From Bolinopsis microptera (Eukaryota; Ctenophora; Tentaculata; Lobata; Bolinopsidae), in NCBI RefSeq assembly GCF_026151205.1, contig NC_087074.1, positions 19,636,740 to 19,700,739 of the forward strand: 64,000 bases of DNA. Direction: 5' to 3'. Below are positions 23,888 to 34,589 of the stretch, piece by piece. Below the pieces are notes generated by a model, which had not been told where the DNA came from, ran no database searches, and saw only the letters and a list, made by a program, of their open reading frames with translations. Made by a program: the position numbers and the translations under genes. The first letter of the stretch is position 1. Each line of letters starts with the position of its first letter.

Positions 23888-24148
23888 TGTAAAAAAAAGT
23901 GAAGCCAGCTTCCAATGATAATAAGTGTATGATTTAATATAGTATACATTATTTGATATCATAAAGTAATTTATCTTACACTGTAAAAAATACTTGATAA
24001 TGAAAACTCTGACAACTGAAAACTTTGACAAAACTTGGAAAACAAACTAAACTTTGATAACTTAATTTTGTAAAAAGCGAGCACACAAAACAAATCACAA
24101 ACATCACTAATATCAGTTATAATAATCCCAACCGGGACCTCGACACAA

Positions 24149-27100
24149 TTAACTTCCATTGAACAGCGACGACACTTTAGTGTTATCAATTTTGTGGTTG
24201 AAAAGTTCGATCTCCTCATTTCTCTTGTTTAGGAACCTTTCAACAATATCATCAAACAGTGGGTGTTCCATCTTCTTTCCTTCCATCATGGAAACGTAAT
24301 GAGAGCCATTATAAAACCACCCTTCTGGAAGTTTCTCTCTCGCTGCTTCCAACTTTAGCATTTCCTTTTCTTTTGAACTCAAAGAAAATTTAGTGTATTT
24401 ATCTTTTTTTACGGGAGGTTTCGGAGCGCAGCCTTGTAACCACTGCTTCACCTGCTGTTCAGTTATTTTGTAGCCAGTGAAAATGAAACAATTCTTGCTG
24501 CCAGGAGGCAGGGGCTTGTTGAAAGTATTGAGAGAAATAGTTTCACTTCTTGGAGTACACTCCAGGGTGTAAAGGTTGTTATCCTCCGTAAACTTAGCTC
24601 TGCCTCCAACATAGAATATAGAGCCGGACATCATCAACCTATCAACATACACTCGTCCCTCCTTCTGGTGGAGACTCTTCAGATGGGACATGAAGCGAGC
24701 TTTACAGAGATCAGCTCCGAACGAGACTGTAAGATATGTAATGGGAATGAAGGGAGGATTTGGTTTGTATTGTAAGGAATACCATCCTGGAGCAGTAAAA
24801 TGTCTTGAAATTGGCAGGGTAGATTTAGCAAATGCATCAACTGTACACATTTCTACAAGGCTATCTTTGTCTATGTAGTTGTTTCCCACAACCTCAATAA
24901 TGCTGCACGAAGGGTTCAGGGTCTTCAAGAAACTAATTCTCTCATCTTTACCTTTCTGTTTGGAAGGAATACAACCGGTAACAATGATGTTGTTAACCCA
25001 TCCCTCGCTACACTGCTCAATTATTTTTGGGAAACATGTTCGGTTGCTTATAAACAGATTTCGTAAGTCAATGCAAGTGCTCACGGAGGCAACATGACAC
25101 GATTGCCTGGTAAACTTATCAGGATGATGGACAATAGCTGCAACCACCTCAGGTACTTCAACATAAGCAGAAACAATGACAATAACTCGAATCGGATCAT
25201 TTCCCCTCTTGCTCAGCATCTGTAGAGCTTTTTGCATGTTGTGAGCACTGAACAGCTCTTCAGAACCAAGTGGCTGTCTCAGTACAATGAAATGGTGGTC
25301 TTCTTTAGTTCCTTCTGTTACTATGGAGCAGATTTTCTCTTGGTTGCTACCAGGTATTCCAACGAGCAATGTGATGAAGATGAATGGTTCTGCTGTTTCA
25401 GATTTCATTGCTGGATTGACATCAAGTTGGTTGTAGGTGAAATTCCCCAGAGAACTTAGCATCATGTGAGGTGCAAATGACGGGTAAGTGGGATAAGAAG
25501 ACTCGATCATCCTGCCCTCATCTGAAGTTCCCAAGTTGCCAACATCACTGGTTTTAACAGTCACAATATTTTCGTATCTCAGCAGGAAATCTGGAGGTAA
25601 ATTTTCTGCAGACTCTGGTATATTGTACTCCCTAAACAAAGGCAGCAAAGTGTCATTTGTGAACCTCACACCTTTCCCTCGTTGCCAGAACACCAAGCAG
25701 AACCTCTTCAGGAATGGAGGTAAGCAATTAGAGGCATGTTCAAGGTAAAGTGCGACAGCGATTGATCCAGTTTTCTTTACTCTTATCTCCTTCAAGTCGT
25801 TTATTCTGATTTGAAGAAGCGTAGAATAAGGTGATGTTATGTTGATGGTGTTGTCCTCCAATCTGAACATAGCTTCATAAGTGTTAACATCGTTGCACAG
25901 CAGAGAGCACGGTACAGAGTCTGCATTTTGTGCTCCAAAATGGTTCCATTGCACATAGGTAGGAATAACGTCTGTAACGATCAGCAGCTCAGAGTCATCA
26001 GCAGAGACGTCATCATTTTTCACGATAATGTGAGACTCAAAGAATGTGTCTTGAAATACCAATGGTTTGTAGACAACTTTAGTATTTTGCAAACTAGCAA
26101 TATTTGAAACAGCTGCTCCAAACACTTTCATGCTTGACTTTGAGTTTGAACTCACTTTATTTCCTTTAACATCAAAAGCTTCTAGACTCACTTCAATCTT
26201 TACAGAGCTTGCTTTGAAATTTACAAGCTGAGGATATTTGTAAGTACTGAGCTTTTCAGTGAACTTCTTAGTGAAGTATTGAAGTAGCTTTGAGGAGTTT
26301 TGTGTGGTTAAAAAGCGTTGAATAGTTCTTTGTGTAGTGGCAGCCATGGCATCATATATTGATGAAAGGAGGACCAAATCACTGGAGTCAACATTGTCGT
26401 GTATAAAGTAAGTTCTTCCACAGCTCAGCGAACTTGGAGATTCTATAACAGAGCAAGTAATGAAGAATGGTTTTCTAGTAACCGCATGTTTTTCCAATCC
26501 AAAAACTGTGGCACCATGAGCATGACTATCACTTGTTTGGTTGCCATGCTCTAGATAGCTCACAACAGGATCAATAGCCTTATCCAAACTGTTATCTAGA
26601 GTTTCACTTTTTATCATATTGGACACATTCATTATCATAGTATTCCACTGGAAATTTAACAAGATGCTTGTATCTTTCAGCAGATGTTTTAGAGATCCTA
26701 GATCAAAGTCACTGAACACGGAGAGCTTTTCAAAGTTGAGTGGTATTAGCGAGTGAGTAAGTCCGAAAAATCCTTGTGAGCCATAGTCTTCCAGAGCGTA
26801 TGCTTGAAGTAGTGGCCATTTTTCAATAACCATTGGGTCGAACTCATTAGAGTCATTGGAGTACGGAATGGCAATTTTATTGACACCTTGAGTCATGGAG
26901 ATAAAGGAGTAAATTTTATGGTCCTCAACTATGTTCTCATCGCTAGAGATGTTGGCATCAAGGCAGTGAATTTGAAGATCATGAACTTTGGCTAGGTAGG
27001 GAAGGATGCTTTTCATGTCTTTGTGAGTGACATAAAGCTCGACTTTAGACGGCTTAATGAGCATCACAATTTCATCTGTATCAATTTCAAAGTATTTGCT

Positions 27101-27334
27101 GAAGCTCCCTGATTTATACATGGAGCAGCCAAATAAGATGAAATTAATGAAATGCCTACAGTCAGGATTGTAACGACTGTCAATTCCATTGATAGCAACA
27201 AAACCATCAATATTGTTATCAACCAGATATCTTTGAATTTTGTTGATTCTCAACAAGCACAATGTCGACGCATCTTTCACACATGTCTTTTTCTCAGTTT
27301 GAAATGGTTGAGATATGCTTCCAATGACAACCAT
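24149..27334 (-). CDS. DNAAF9: DNAAF9 / Shulin homologue (C20orf194 family), single coding exon
   Basis: Ciliary factor. In the family, Tetrahymena Shulin packages outer dynein arms in the cytoplasm for delivery to cilia, and human C20orf194 (DNAAF9) is its orthologue. The reading frame is 1,061 aa from ATG 27334, close to the family length. Family-typical blocks: GIDSRYNPDCRHFINFILFG (about 50-70), IPYSNDSNEFDPMVIEKWPL (about 157-176), CGRTYFI (about 306), a middle pita-bread-like region, a degenerate P-loop LLVGIPGSNQEKIC (about 657-670) lacking a canonical GK[ST], GWYS (851), a CobW-C-like stretch RVYVDRLMMSGSIFYVGGRA, and a C-terminal LPEGWFYNGSHYV. The ATG sits just after TTTCTTTTTAG, a good splice acceptor, so a 5' UTR exon probably lies upstream. 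The whole coding region lacks introns, unlike the vertebrate gene. No stop or frameshift interrupts it. Confidence 0.94.
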   Translation of the reverse strand: MVVIGSISQPFQTEKKTCVKDASTLCLLRINKIQRYLVDNNIDGFVAINGIDSRYNPDCRHFINFILFGCSMYKSGSFSKYFEIDTDEIVMLIKPSKVELYVTHKDMKSILPYLAKVHDLQIHCLDANISSDENIVEDHKIYSFISMTQGVNKIAIPYSNDSNEFDPMVIEKWPLLQAYALEDYGSQGFFGLTHSLIPLNFEKLSVFSDFDLGSLKHLLKDTSILLNFQWNTMIMNVSNMIKSETLDNSLDKAIDPVVSYLEHGNQTSDSHAHGATVFGLEKHAVTRKPFFITCSVIESPSSLSCGRTYFIHDNVDSSDLVLLSSIYDAMAATTQRTIQRFLTTQNSSKLLQYFTKKFTEKLSTYKYPQLVNFKASSVKIEVSLEAFDVKGNKVSSNSKSSMKVFGAAVSNIASLQNTKVVYKPLVFQDTFFESHIIVKNDDVSADDSELLIVTDVIPTYVQWNHFGAQNADSVPCSLLCNDVNTYEAMFRLEDNTINITSPYSTLLQIRINDLKEIRVKKTGSIAVALYLEHASNCLPPFLKRFCLVFWQRGKGVRFTNDTLLPLFREYNIPESAENLPPDFLLRYENIVTVKTSDVGNLGTSDEGRMIESSYPTYPSFAPHMMLSSLGNFTYNQLDVNPAMKSETAEPFIFITLLVGIPGSNQEKICSIVTEGTKEDHHFIVLRQPLGSEELFSAHNMQKALQMLSKRGNDPIRVIVIVSAYVEVPEVVAAIVHHPDKFTRQSCHVASVSTCIDLRNLFISNRTCFPKIIEQCSEGWVNNIIVTGCIPSKQKGKDERISFLKTLNPSCSIIEVVGNNYIDKDSLVEMCTVDAFAKSTLPISRHFTAPGWYSLQYKPNPPFIPITYLTVSFGADLCKARFMSHLKSLHQKEGRVYVDRLMMSGSIFYVGGRAKFTEDNNLYTLECTPRSETISLNTFNKPLPPGSKNCFIFTGYKITEQQVKQWLQGCAPKPPVKKDKYTKFSLSSKEKEMLKLEAAREKLPEGWFYNGSHYVSMMEGKKMEHPLFDDIVERFLNKRNEEIELFNHKIDNTKVSSLFNGS

Positions 27335-27339
27335 CACCT

Positions 27340-28980
27340 AAAAAGAAATAATGTAAAATAAATGAAATAGTTCAACTCCATTATAAAATTTCGCAATACA
27401 TTAGAGTTAAATAGTCAATGAAACAATAAGTTCCCCAAGACACTCTAACATCCAAGCCTTCTATAAAACGTGGCAACTCCAAATCTTAACAGTGAGTGAT
27501 AAGACAGTTCAGTTAATATTGCTTTAAGGCCTAAAGTACAATGCACCCAATAATACAATTCAAAACCTTCCATCTCAAATTCATATAGTCACAGTTTATG
27601 TTTATACTAGTCGTGAGCATTGAATTCCGATTTATTAAATCCTGCACAGAGAAGGTAGTACTTCTTCTTCTACAGTCCCTAGTTTTTGGATGCTGGAGCG
27701 AATTAGCATACATCCACAAAATAACAAAAATGACCACTTTTGCAACACTTTCTAGTATCGAATCCGTAACATTGCACTATGCCAATTTGTTTAGTTACAG
27801 TATGCCAACAATTTCCGTAACAAAGAAACAGTAAACAATTAAAAGAACTTAGTTAGATCTTGAGCCAATCGAAACAGGTGATATTATGTCTCATTTCTTA
27901 TTTCAGCTGAACACAATCAATTTATGATTTTTGAAGGTTTCTGTTAGTACATCGTATTATATTTTTGAAGAACGACCCTCCGCCTCCAGTATGTAGTTTC
28001 GTATCAAGTGAGCTTATCAAGTTAAGAAAAATTTTGTTTTTCTTAACTTGTAAGGCTCGTTAGTCCGTGTGCCACGTGGCACATATTCACCCTATCTATA
28101 CCTTTCGGTCATAATTCCGGTTGAGAACCAATACTGTGTCTAAACTTAACGTTCATAAGCTGTTAACCTAATCTTAGATGGCACTGTGGAAGGGATACAA
28201 CAAAATAAGAGATTACAAAATTGATTTTGTCCAGCCATAAGGTCAGAAACCCTCAACAATAGTCATATAAAAACCAATTCAGTAGAGTACTATATTAATT
28301 GCAGCACACTACAATGTAAATATACTGAAGGGGTACCCTTTTTGATCTTTTGGCAGGGTCTCTCAATCACGTATCAGATCATTCAGCTGAGTCGGTCGTT
28401 GAGACATTAAACAAATGTTCAATTTCGCATAGATCCAATGGATCCTTATTAGCTACTCCCTAAAACATACATATAAACTAGACGACACTGGGATTCAAAT
28501 CCTTGATGCAAGTTTGCCTGAATTGGAAATATCGTCAAAAAGGCATTTCACTATTTGTTCCGTATTGGCATGTACGCTAGCATGGCGGCAAAGTGCAGCT
28601 GAATCGGCGGGTATGATGGGGATCTGGGGAGCCAGATGGGTGTCTTGAGTTGTTCACTGCCAGTTTCTCCTTCTCTTCCACCCAGCATAAAGCTGGGTGG
28701 CTCCTAACTTCACTACCAGGTTGTATATTGACTAAATAAAAATTTAGTTATACCTATTTTTACCACTTTCTTCTCAATCAGTTTCGATTATTCAACCTCC
28801 ATAATACTCTCTTCTTTTATGAGTCCAGGATAACAGTTGCTGCATCCTCAGCAAGTTTCTTGTTGAGAGGATGGTTTTTTGATGATCTTGCTAGCATAAT
28901 GACCACTGGTCGCTGCTAACACTGTTCTCATTAATTCTTGTCTTCAATTTTGTTATTTCACCATTCAACTCACTTTCTTT
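27340..28980. other. Unassigned sequence upstream of DNAAF9
   Basis: Should hold the DNAAF9 promoter and 5' exon. From about 28620 to 28745 there is a less AT-rich patch with a hairpin CCACCCAGC...GCTGGGTGG and then CTAAATAAAAATTTA, perhaps the end of a SINE or the 5' UTR of the LINE that follows. No coding exon seen. Confidence 0.4.
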
Positions 28981-29083
28981 CCTCAGCTACACTTAATCGC
29001 TGACAACTGGTGGTGACTGCTCTTGATACCTTGACGGCAATCCAGTGAACCTGAATCCAGCTCCCTCATCTTGGTACAATACA

Positions 29084-30439
29084 ATGTTTAACCTCAAAGA
29101 TACTATTGAATCGCTTTCATCCGCTTCAACACAGGACCTAGCAGCCCTCATTAAAACTGCTCAGAAGATTATGGATTTTAGGCACCTGGTTGGACACTTG
29201 GAATTTATTCCAGATATAATTGACAGTGCAGTTTGTTCCGACTTGTTGGCTGAGTGTGATTCCCTCAACTTGTCGGCTTCATCCAGAAGACCTGAGTCAC
29301 AATGGCTCAGTGTAACCGACAGGCCTTACATATATGTCGATAGTAAGCCAGTACATCATGCTAAGGACATTACCACACTTCCTACTTTCAGTAAAGTTAT
29401 GGAGACATTTAATGAGAGGTTTAATTGCAAAATGGACTCTTGTTTAGTACTCAAGTACACTTCAACAAGTGCAGGTACGAGTCTGCATGCAGACGACGAA
29501 ACAACCATGGACACAAATCAGCCCATTTGTAATCTATCAATTGGTGAACCCCGGACGATTGACTTTCTCTCCAATGCTGACAAAAAGGTTGTCCGATCCT
29601 TCAGAATGGAGAACAGAAGCCTGGTGCTTATGAAACCTGGTACCCAGGAGGTTATGAAGCATCGCGTTCCTGGTGAATCAGGCGCACCTGGGACACCTTC
29701 GCTGAGATATTCATTATCCTTCCGGGCTATGGCAAAGCGTCCTCAGCCACCTCTACCGGATGTAGCACAAACGAAGGGAGCTGAACAACCGTCAGGTCAC
29801 GTCAAGAGTGATATTGATAACGGTAGCCTCACAGCTCCAGCATTCAGACATGTGTGCCTAATCGCTGGTGATAGCTATGCTGCCAGGCTGGACACTGTAA
29901 AACTTGGTAGAAAATGTGTTGATGTTGTGTCTGTTGCCAGTGGAGGAGCAAGAATACATCAAGTGATGGAGCAGATTAGAGATTTTAAGTCTAAGAATGA
30001 GTCTGTCATTGTAGATAAGATATGTATTAGTGTCGGAACGAACGACATTAGATATGCGGACTCTTTAGATAAGATTAAGCTTAAATTTAAGAGTCTATGT
30101 GCTTTAATCAAAGAACTTTATACTTCTTCAAAAGTTTATTTTCAGTCCCTTTTACCTCTGCCTTGCAAAAGCAGGCATGACTGGAGAACTAACTCTTTTG
30201 TTATGAAAATGAATAGTGTCATCAAGAATGAATGTATATATCGAAGATTCCATATGTTAGACGCTTTTCGTCCATTTTCTCTACGATACTTTGATCCTCG
30301 AGTACCTCATATCAGAGATGATAGATTTTTCAAGGCTGGAGACATCCATCCCAGTGAGGCTAGGGGCATGGGTGTCCCAGCTAAACTTTATCTGAGAGCG
30401 GTTCATAGTAACTTTTTTGACCCATTCACTTTTCAGTAA
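29084..30439 (+). CDS. LINE ORF1: AlkB-like 2OG-Fe(II) dioxygenase fused to SGNH hydrolase
   Basis: First in-frame ATG is 29084, but the frame is open from GTG 29045 and residue numbers below count from there (464 aa). N-terminal half: an AlkB-type fold signature, with Fe ligands H148-x-D150 in SLHADDE and distal H206 in VMKHRVPG, and the 2-oxoglutarate-binding R221-x5-R227 in RYSLSFR, preceded by the SIGEPRTIDF strand. C-terminal half: an SGNH/GDSL hydrolase with block I GDSYA (S277), block III GTND (N333) and block V DIHPS (D433, H435). SGNH esterase domains are known in ORF1 of CR1-type LINEs; I do not know of the AlkB fusion as a described architecture. All catalytic residues of both domains are present, so both may be active. 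Possible roles are demethylating the element's RNA or cDNA, and lipid or membrane contact for the esterase; both are inference. Confidence 0.88.
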   Translation: MFNLKDTIESLSSASTQDLAALIKTAQKIMDFRHLVGHLEFIPDIIDSAVCSDLLAECDSLNLSASSRRPESQWLSVTDRPYIYVDSKPVHHAKDITTLPTFSKVMETFNERFNCKMDSCLVLKYTSTSAGTSLHADDETTMDTNQPICNLSIGEPRTIDFLSNADKKVVRSFRMENRSLVLMKPGTQEVMKHRVPGESGAPGTPSLRYSLSFRAMAKRPQPPLPDVAQTKGAEQPSGHVKSDIDNGSLTAPAFRHVCLIAGDSYAARLDTVKLGRKCVDVVSVASGGARIHQVMEQIRDFKSKNESVIVDKICISVGTNDIRYADSLDKIKLKFKSLCALIKELYTSSKVYFQSLLPLPCKSRHDWRTNSFVMKMNSVIKNECIYRRFHMLDAFRPFSLRYFDPRVPHIRDDRFFKAGDIHPSEARGMGVPAKLYLRAVHSNFFDPFTFQ

Positions 30440-30562
30440 TTACTATTAGGGCTTTAGGGGTCAAGCTAGTTTTCATAATCCGAATTTTAAGATATATTAG
30501 ACTGTGTTTTAAAAGTTTTTGGAGCTGGATGTCGGTTAACAGGGTTCCCTTAATGCTACTAG

Positions 30563-30901
30563 ATGATAGATCTAAGTCAATATAGATTAAGAGTTGGTAT
30601 TTATAACAACAGTAAGAACCGCAGATCTAAGCAGGTTAGTATAACAGGTAACTTTGTGCCCGACATCGGGGTTCTTGATGCTTTAAGACTTTTTGTTTTG
30701 ATTTATTTGTATCTCTATTTTGCATTATGTGTGATGAGTGTGACGATTGGGATGGCTTTGGAGTGTCATTTTAGACCTTTTACTGTCACAGCCTTCCACA
30801 GCATCTCAGACAATGAATTTATTCATCTCTTCCACAGTCATAGCAAAAGCTATGCTGCGGTATTAATGTTTTTTCTCTTCAAAAGACTGGTGGCTTTATA
30901 A
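30563..30901 (+). CDS. Small hydrophobic ORF between LINE ORF1 and ORF2
   Basis: 112-aa open frame starting at ATG 30563, with a hydrophobic stretch (LFVLIYLYLYFALCVMSV) in its middle. It lies in the ORF1-ORF2 spacer of an element whose other frames are well kept, but it has no recognised domain. It could be a remnant of an extended ORF1 or chance. Confidence 0.25.
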   Translation: MIDLSQYRLRVGIYNNSKNRRSKQVSITGNFVPDIGVLDALRLFVLIYLYLYFALCVMSVTIGMALECHFRPFTVTAFHSISDNEFIHLFHSHSKSYAAVLMFFLFKRLVAL

Positions 30902-30992
30902 AATTTTAGGGGCTTCTCCTGGCTTACTTGGCAAGCTGAACTTCACTGGTCTTGAAAACAAGCCAGACAGTTACGGATACATTCAGCTAATT

Positions 30993-33900
30993 ATGCACTA
31001 CCTCAATATTATTACTGTTAGCTGCATGCTTTGGATACATACCTTGAACGCTGTCCTTTTAATTATTGTCAACCCAAGCTTACTTAACCCTGGGCCTACT
31101 ACATACCTCAAGGTTGTTTCTTTTAATACGCATGGCCTGATTCCCTTCTCACAGCTACAGTCCGACAATCCTTCTTTTGACAACACTAAAATATTTGAAC
31201 TCCATCACTATATTCACTGCCATGAACCAGACATCCTCCTGATCAATGAATCTTGGCTTAAAAAGTCTATCATTGACTCTGAAGTCATACCTGAATCGTA
31301 CAAAGTTTTTAGACTTGATCGTTCCTTACAAACCCATCCACCAGATCCACAGAATCCAAGAAGATTTAGGAAGCATGGGGGTGGCGTTTTAGTTGCTATA
31401 CGTAGGGACATTGATATTGTATCTACTAAGTTAGAGTACAAGTGCCCGGCAGAGCTTCTTGGTATAACACTCAAATTTAGGGACGGTAGTAAACTAATTC
31501 TTTGCAGCTTCTATAGGGTAGGTACTTTAGGGGCCAACAATCATAACGCCTTCCAAGATTATGTTAGGAAGGCAAGGCAACGTAGAGGTGTTAGAGGTAT
31601 TGTAATTGCAGGGGATCTTAATCTACCTGGTATTGATTGGCAGAATTACTGTAGCAGCAATCCGGTTGAACAGCTCTTTCTAGATACTTTTAGTAACTTT
31701 GGTTTAGAACAACTTATTACCAGTCCAACACATACTGGAGGAAACATTCTTGATCTAGTCTTAACCGATAAACCCCATCTTATCTCCGATATAAAAATTT
31801 CAGAACATAATATTCCATGTAAGTCCGACCATTTTGCAGTCTCCTTTACTTTGAAATCAAAGGTGAAGCGCATCAAATCGCAAAAGAGGGAATCTTTAAA
31901 TTTTAAAAGAGCAAATTGGGATGCACTTAATGCAGACCTTGCAGATATTGACTGGCAGGCAGAGTTCACTGGTAATATGGAAACATCATGGAACAAGTTT
32001 AAGGAAGTTTTAGAGCAAAGAACCAATGAACATATTCCAAAGATTAAAATTGGAGGCAGGGCTCAACCTCCTTGGTTTGACGCTGAGTCTCATCAGGCCT
32101 GCCTAGAAAAAGAAAGGCTACACAAAAGTTATAAAGAAACCACGGACCCTTCCTGCAAGGCTGAGAAGTACTTTAAGTTCTCTAAAAGCAGAAGCGATTT
32201 TAAGAAAATTGCCTCCAACAAGATGGCATCTAGCTTTGAGGACGAGGATGATTCGAATCTAATTACAAAGAAATTCTGGTCCTATGTAAAAGCAACATCT
32301 AAGAATACTCGCATACCTGAACAAATTCACCTAGAAGATGTACACAAAAGTGATCATTCTGACCAAGCAAACCTATTTAATACCTTTTTTCATCAACAGT
32401 TCTCATCGCCTAGTGATTATGATGTACATGTTGATAACACACTCACACAGGATGATATTGATTATGTATCTACCCTTTTCAGTTCGTCTAGGATAGTAGA
32501 TATTCTCAAGAATTTGAATACTAGAAAAGCTATGGGACCGGATAAAATCCATGGTGAAGTTCTTAAAAATTGTGCCTTTACGTTAGCCCCAGCACTGGAG
32601 ATTCTTTTCACAAAGTGCTATGTATCCGGCTTCCTACCTTCAAATTGGAAATATGCAATTGTTGTTCCAGTACACAAGAAAGGCTCCAAGAATGACATTA
32701 AGAATTATAGGCCAATATCTTTGACTAGCTTAGTTATGAAAGTCATGGAAAGAATTATTCGAGATGAACTTTTGAGTAGATGTTATGATAAAATTGATCC
32801 TTGTCAACATGGTTTCCTGCCTCACAAATCTTGTGCAACTCAGATGGTTGAATTCTGCGATAGCCTATCCCTCTCTCTTAACAAGAACATTAGATCTGAT
32901 ATTGTTTACTTCGATTTTGCCAAAGCATTCGATTCCGTTAACCACGACTTAATACTATATTAGCTAAAATTTTATTATAACATCGATGGAATGCTTCTCC
33001 AATTTATGAAAAGTTACCTCTCCGGACGTCAGCAATGTGTAGTTGTTAATGGGGCTATCTCTGCAACCCTACCGGTGTTGTCAGGTGTTCCTCAAGGGTC
33101 AATAATCGGACCAACACTTTTTGTTCTTTTCATAAATGATATATATTCTGGACTTTCTCAGGGCACTAATATCCTTTTATACGCTGATGATACTAAAATG
33201 TGGAGAGAGATATCCCAAGAGGAAGACCACCATATACTTCAAAGCGATATTAATTATCTCATGACATGGGCAAGAACTAATAAGATGAAGTTTCATCCTG
33301 ATAAATGTAAGGTCTTAGCTATACTTAAGAGGTGGTCTCCCTTAGATGGCATTTTACCATTTACACGTTACACTTACTCTATGGGCCAAACTCTTCTTGA
33401 TTATACAGATTCTGAAAAAGATTTAGGCATATTCATGACGTCTAATCTAAATTTTAATAGCCAGGCCGATGCTCTATATGGTAAAGCTAACCAAAAATTT
33501 GGCATGCTTAAGAGAAATTGTCATTTTATTAATGATCTGAACAAGAGAAGAGTCTTGTATCTTACTCTTGTACGCTCAATATTCGAACACTGTCCCATCA
33601 TTTGGCGACCAGCGTCCAGTAGCACTATCAATAGGCTTGAAGGATTGCAGAAAAGGGCCCTCAAATGGATTCGTAATGATTACGGTGTAAGCTATAGTGT
33701 AGAGGAAATCTATAATGCCCATTGTAAACAGTTAAATATTCTGCCCCTAAAGTACAGGTTTGATTACCATGATCTCAAGTTCTTTCATTCCCTAGTGCAT
33801 CAATACCACCCATGCACCACTCTGCCTCAGTACCTTACTTTCTTCTCCGGGTCAAGCCGACTGAGAAGCTCACATCTTGATCACTTATCAGTAATATCTT

Positions 33901-34115
33901 CAATTCCACCTGGCTCAGCTATATCTAAATCTTACTTTTATCGAGCTCATCTCACTTGGAACCGACTTCCTCTTTCCCTTCGAGAGATTATCAGACCAGG
34001 TGTGTTTAAAACAGAACTTATTAAACACATCTGGAAGGAACATGTTTGTACTGCATCTGTAGATATTGACCCTAGTTCAGATCCTGACAATTCTTTTTCT
34101 CCAGACTACGGGTAG
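30993..34115 (+). pseudogene. LINE ORF2: endonuclease-reverse transcriptase, one in-frame stop
   Basis: One continuous frame of 1,040 codons broken only by TAG at 32961-32963. Starts with a hydrophobic leader and an NPGP motif (31086-31097). Endonuclease motifs: SFNTHGL (Asn), INESWL (Glu), GDLNLPGIDW, and KSDHF at the end. Reverse transcriptase motifs: PVHKKG and NYRPISLTS, FDFAKAFDSV (catalytic Asp), SGVPQGSIIGP, YADD at about 33183 (catalytic Asp pair), then a C-terminal region with IWRPASSSTINRLEGLQKRA. The order and lack of RNase H fit CR1/L2-type LINEs. The stop falls between the two RT catalytic motifs, so the protein as read here would be inactive unless the stop is read through or is a sequencing error. 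Confidence 0.9.
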
Positions 34116-34589
34116 TGTATTCCTCTATTATTTTTGTTTTAATTTTTTTTTTGAGGTACTCATCACGCATTTTTGCTTTATTCGGATACAATTTTGATTT
34201 AGTCTTTTATATTCAATTATTTAAATTTTATCGTTAAAACTTCATTCCATTGGAAATATTACAAATCAGCCAATTGTAATTGAGAATTTTTGGGTTGTGG
34301 CAATTATTCTTAAAAACCTAGAAATGCCTCCTAAGTTCACAGCTCATATTATTTGCCCATTTTTCTCCTTCTGCACTTGGGGCCCAATGTAATTGCTCGA
34401 CTTTTCATCAGGTCTCTCGAGGCCTTTTGTTTGGTTATTTGGGTGTATTGGTGTCCCCTGATTGTTATCATCGCTGTACACTTGTCAAGGCATTTCTTGG
34501 TCGCTCTAGTCCATTTTTAGAAATTCTATACAACATTGATATTGTAATAAATTCTGATGATAATAATTGAAAGATTTCAATAAAAAAAA

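Larger units (their letters stand above)
28990..34589 (+). mobile_element. Near-complete CR1/L2-like non-LTR retrotransposon
   Basis: Plus-strand LINE with ORF1 (AlkB + SGNH), a small middle ORF, ORF2 (apurinic-type endonuclease + reverse transcriptase, no RNase H), a 3' UTR and a short A-tail after AATAAA (34579-34589). The tail follows TGATGATAATAATTG. The 5' edge is uncertain: coding homology starts at about 29045, and I saw no target duplication. Low damage (one in-frame stop in about 4.5 kb of coding sequence) suggests recent activity. Confidence 0.85.

Noticed and set aside
24690-25748. Several plus-strand open frames inside DNAAF9
   Set aside because: Antisense shadows of a strongly supported minus-strand gene.
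24149-27337. Reading the large ORF as an SPT16/FACT subunit
   Set aside because: The pita-bread-like middle region invites this, but GIDSRYN, VIEKWPL, the degenerate P-loop and the LPEGWFYNG end are DNAAF9 features and SPT16 motifs are absent.
28372-28502. Possible tRNA-derived SINE head (CAGCTGAGTCGGTCG ... GGATTCAAATCC)
   Set aside because: The A-box-like and B-box-like words are about 100 bases apart, too far for a normal tRNA-type promoter, and no second copy was seen here.
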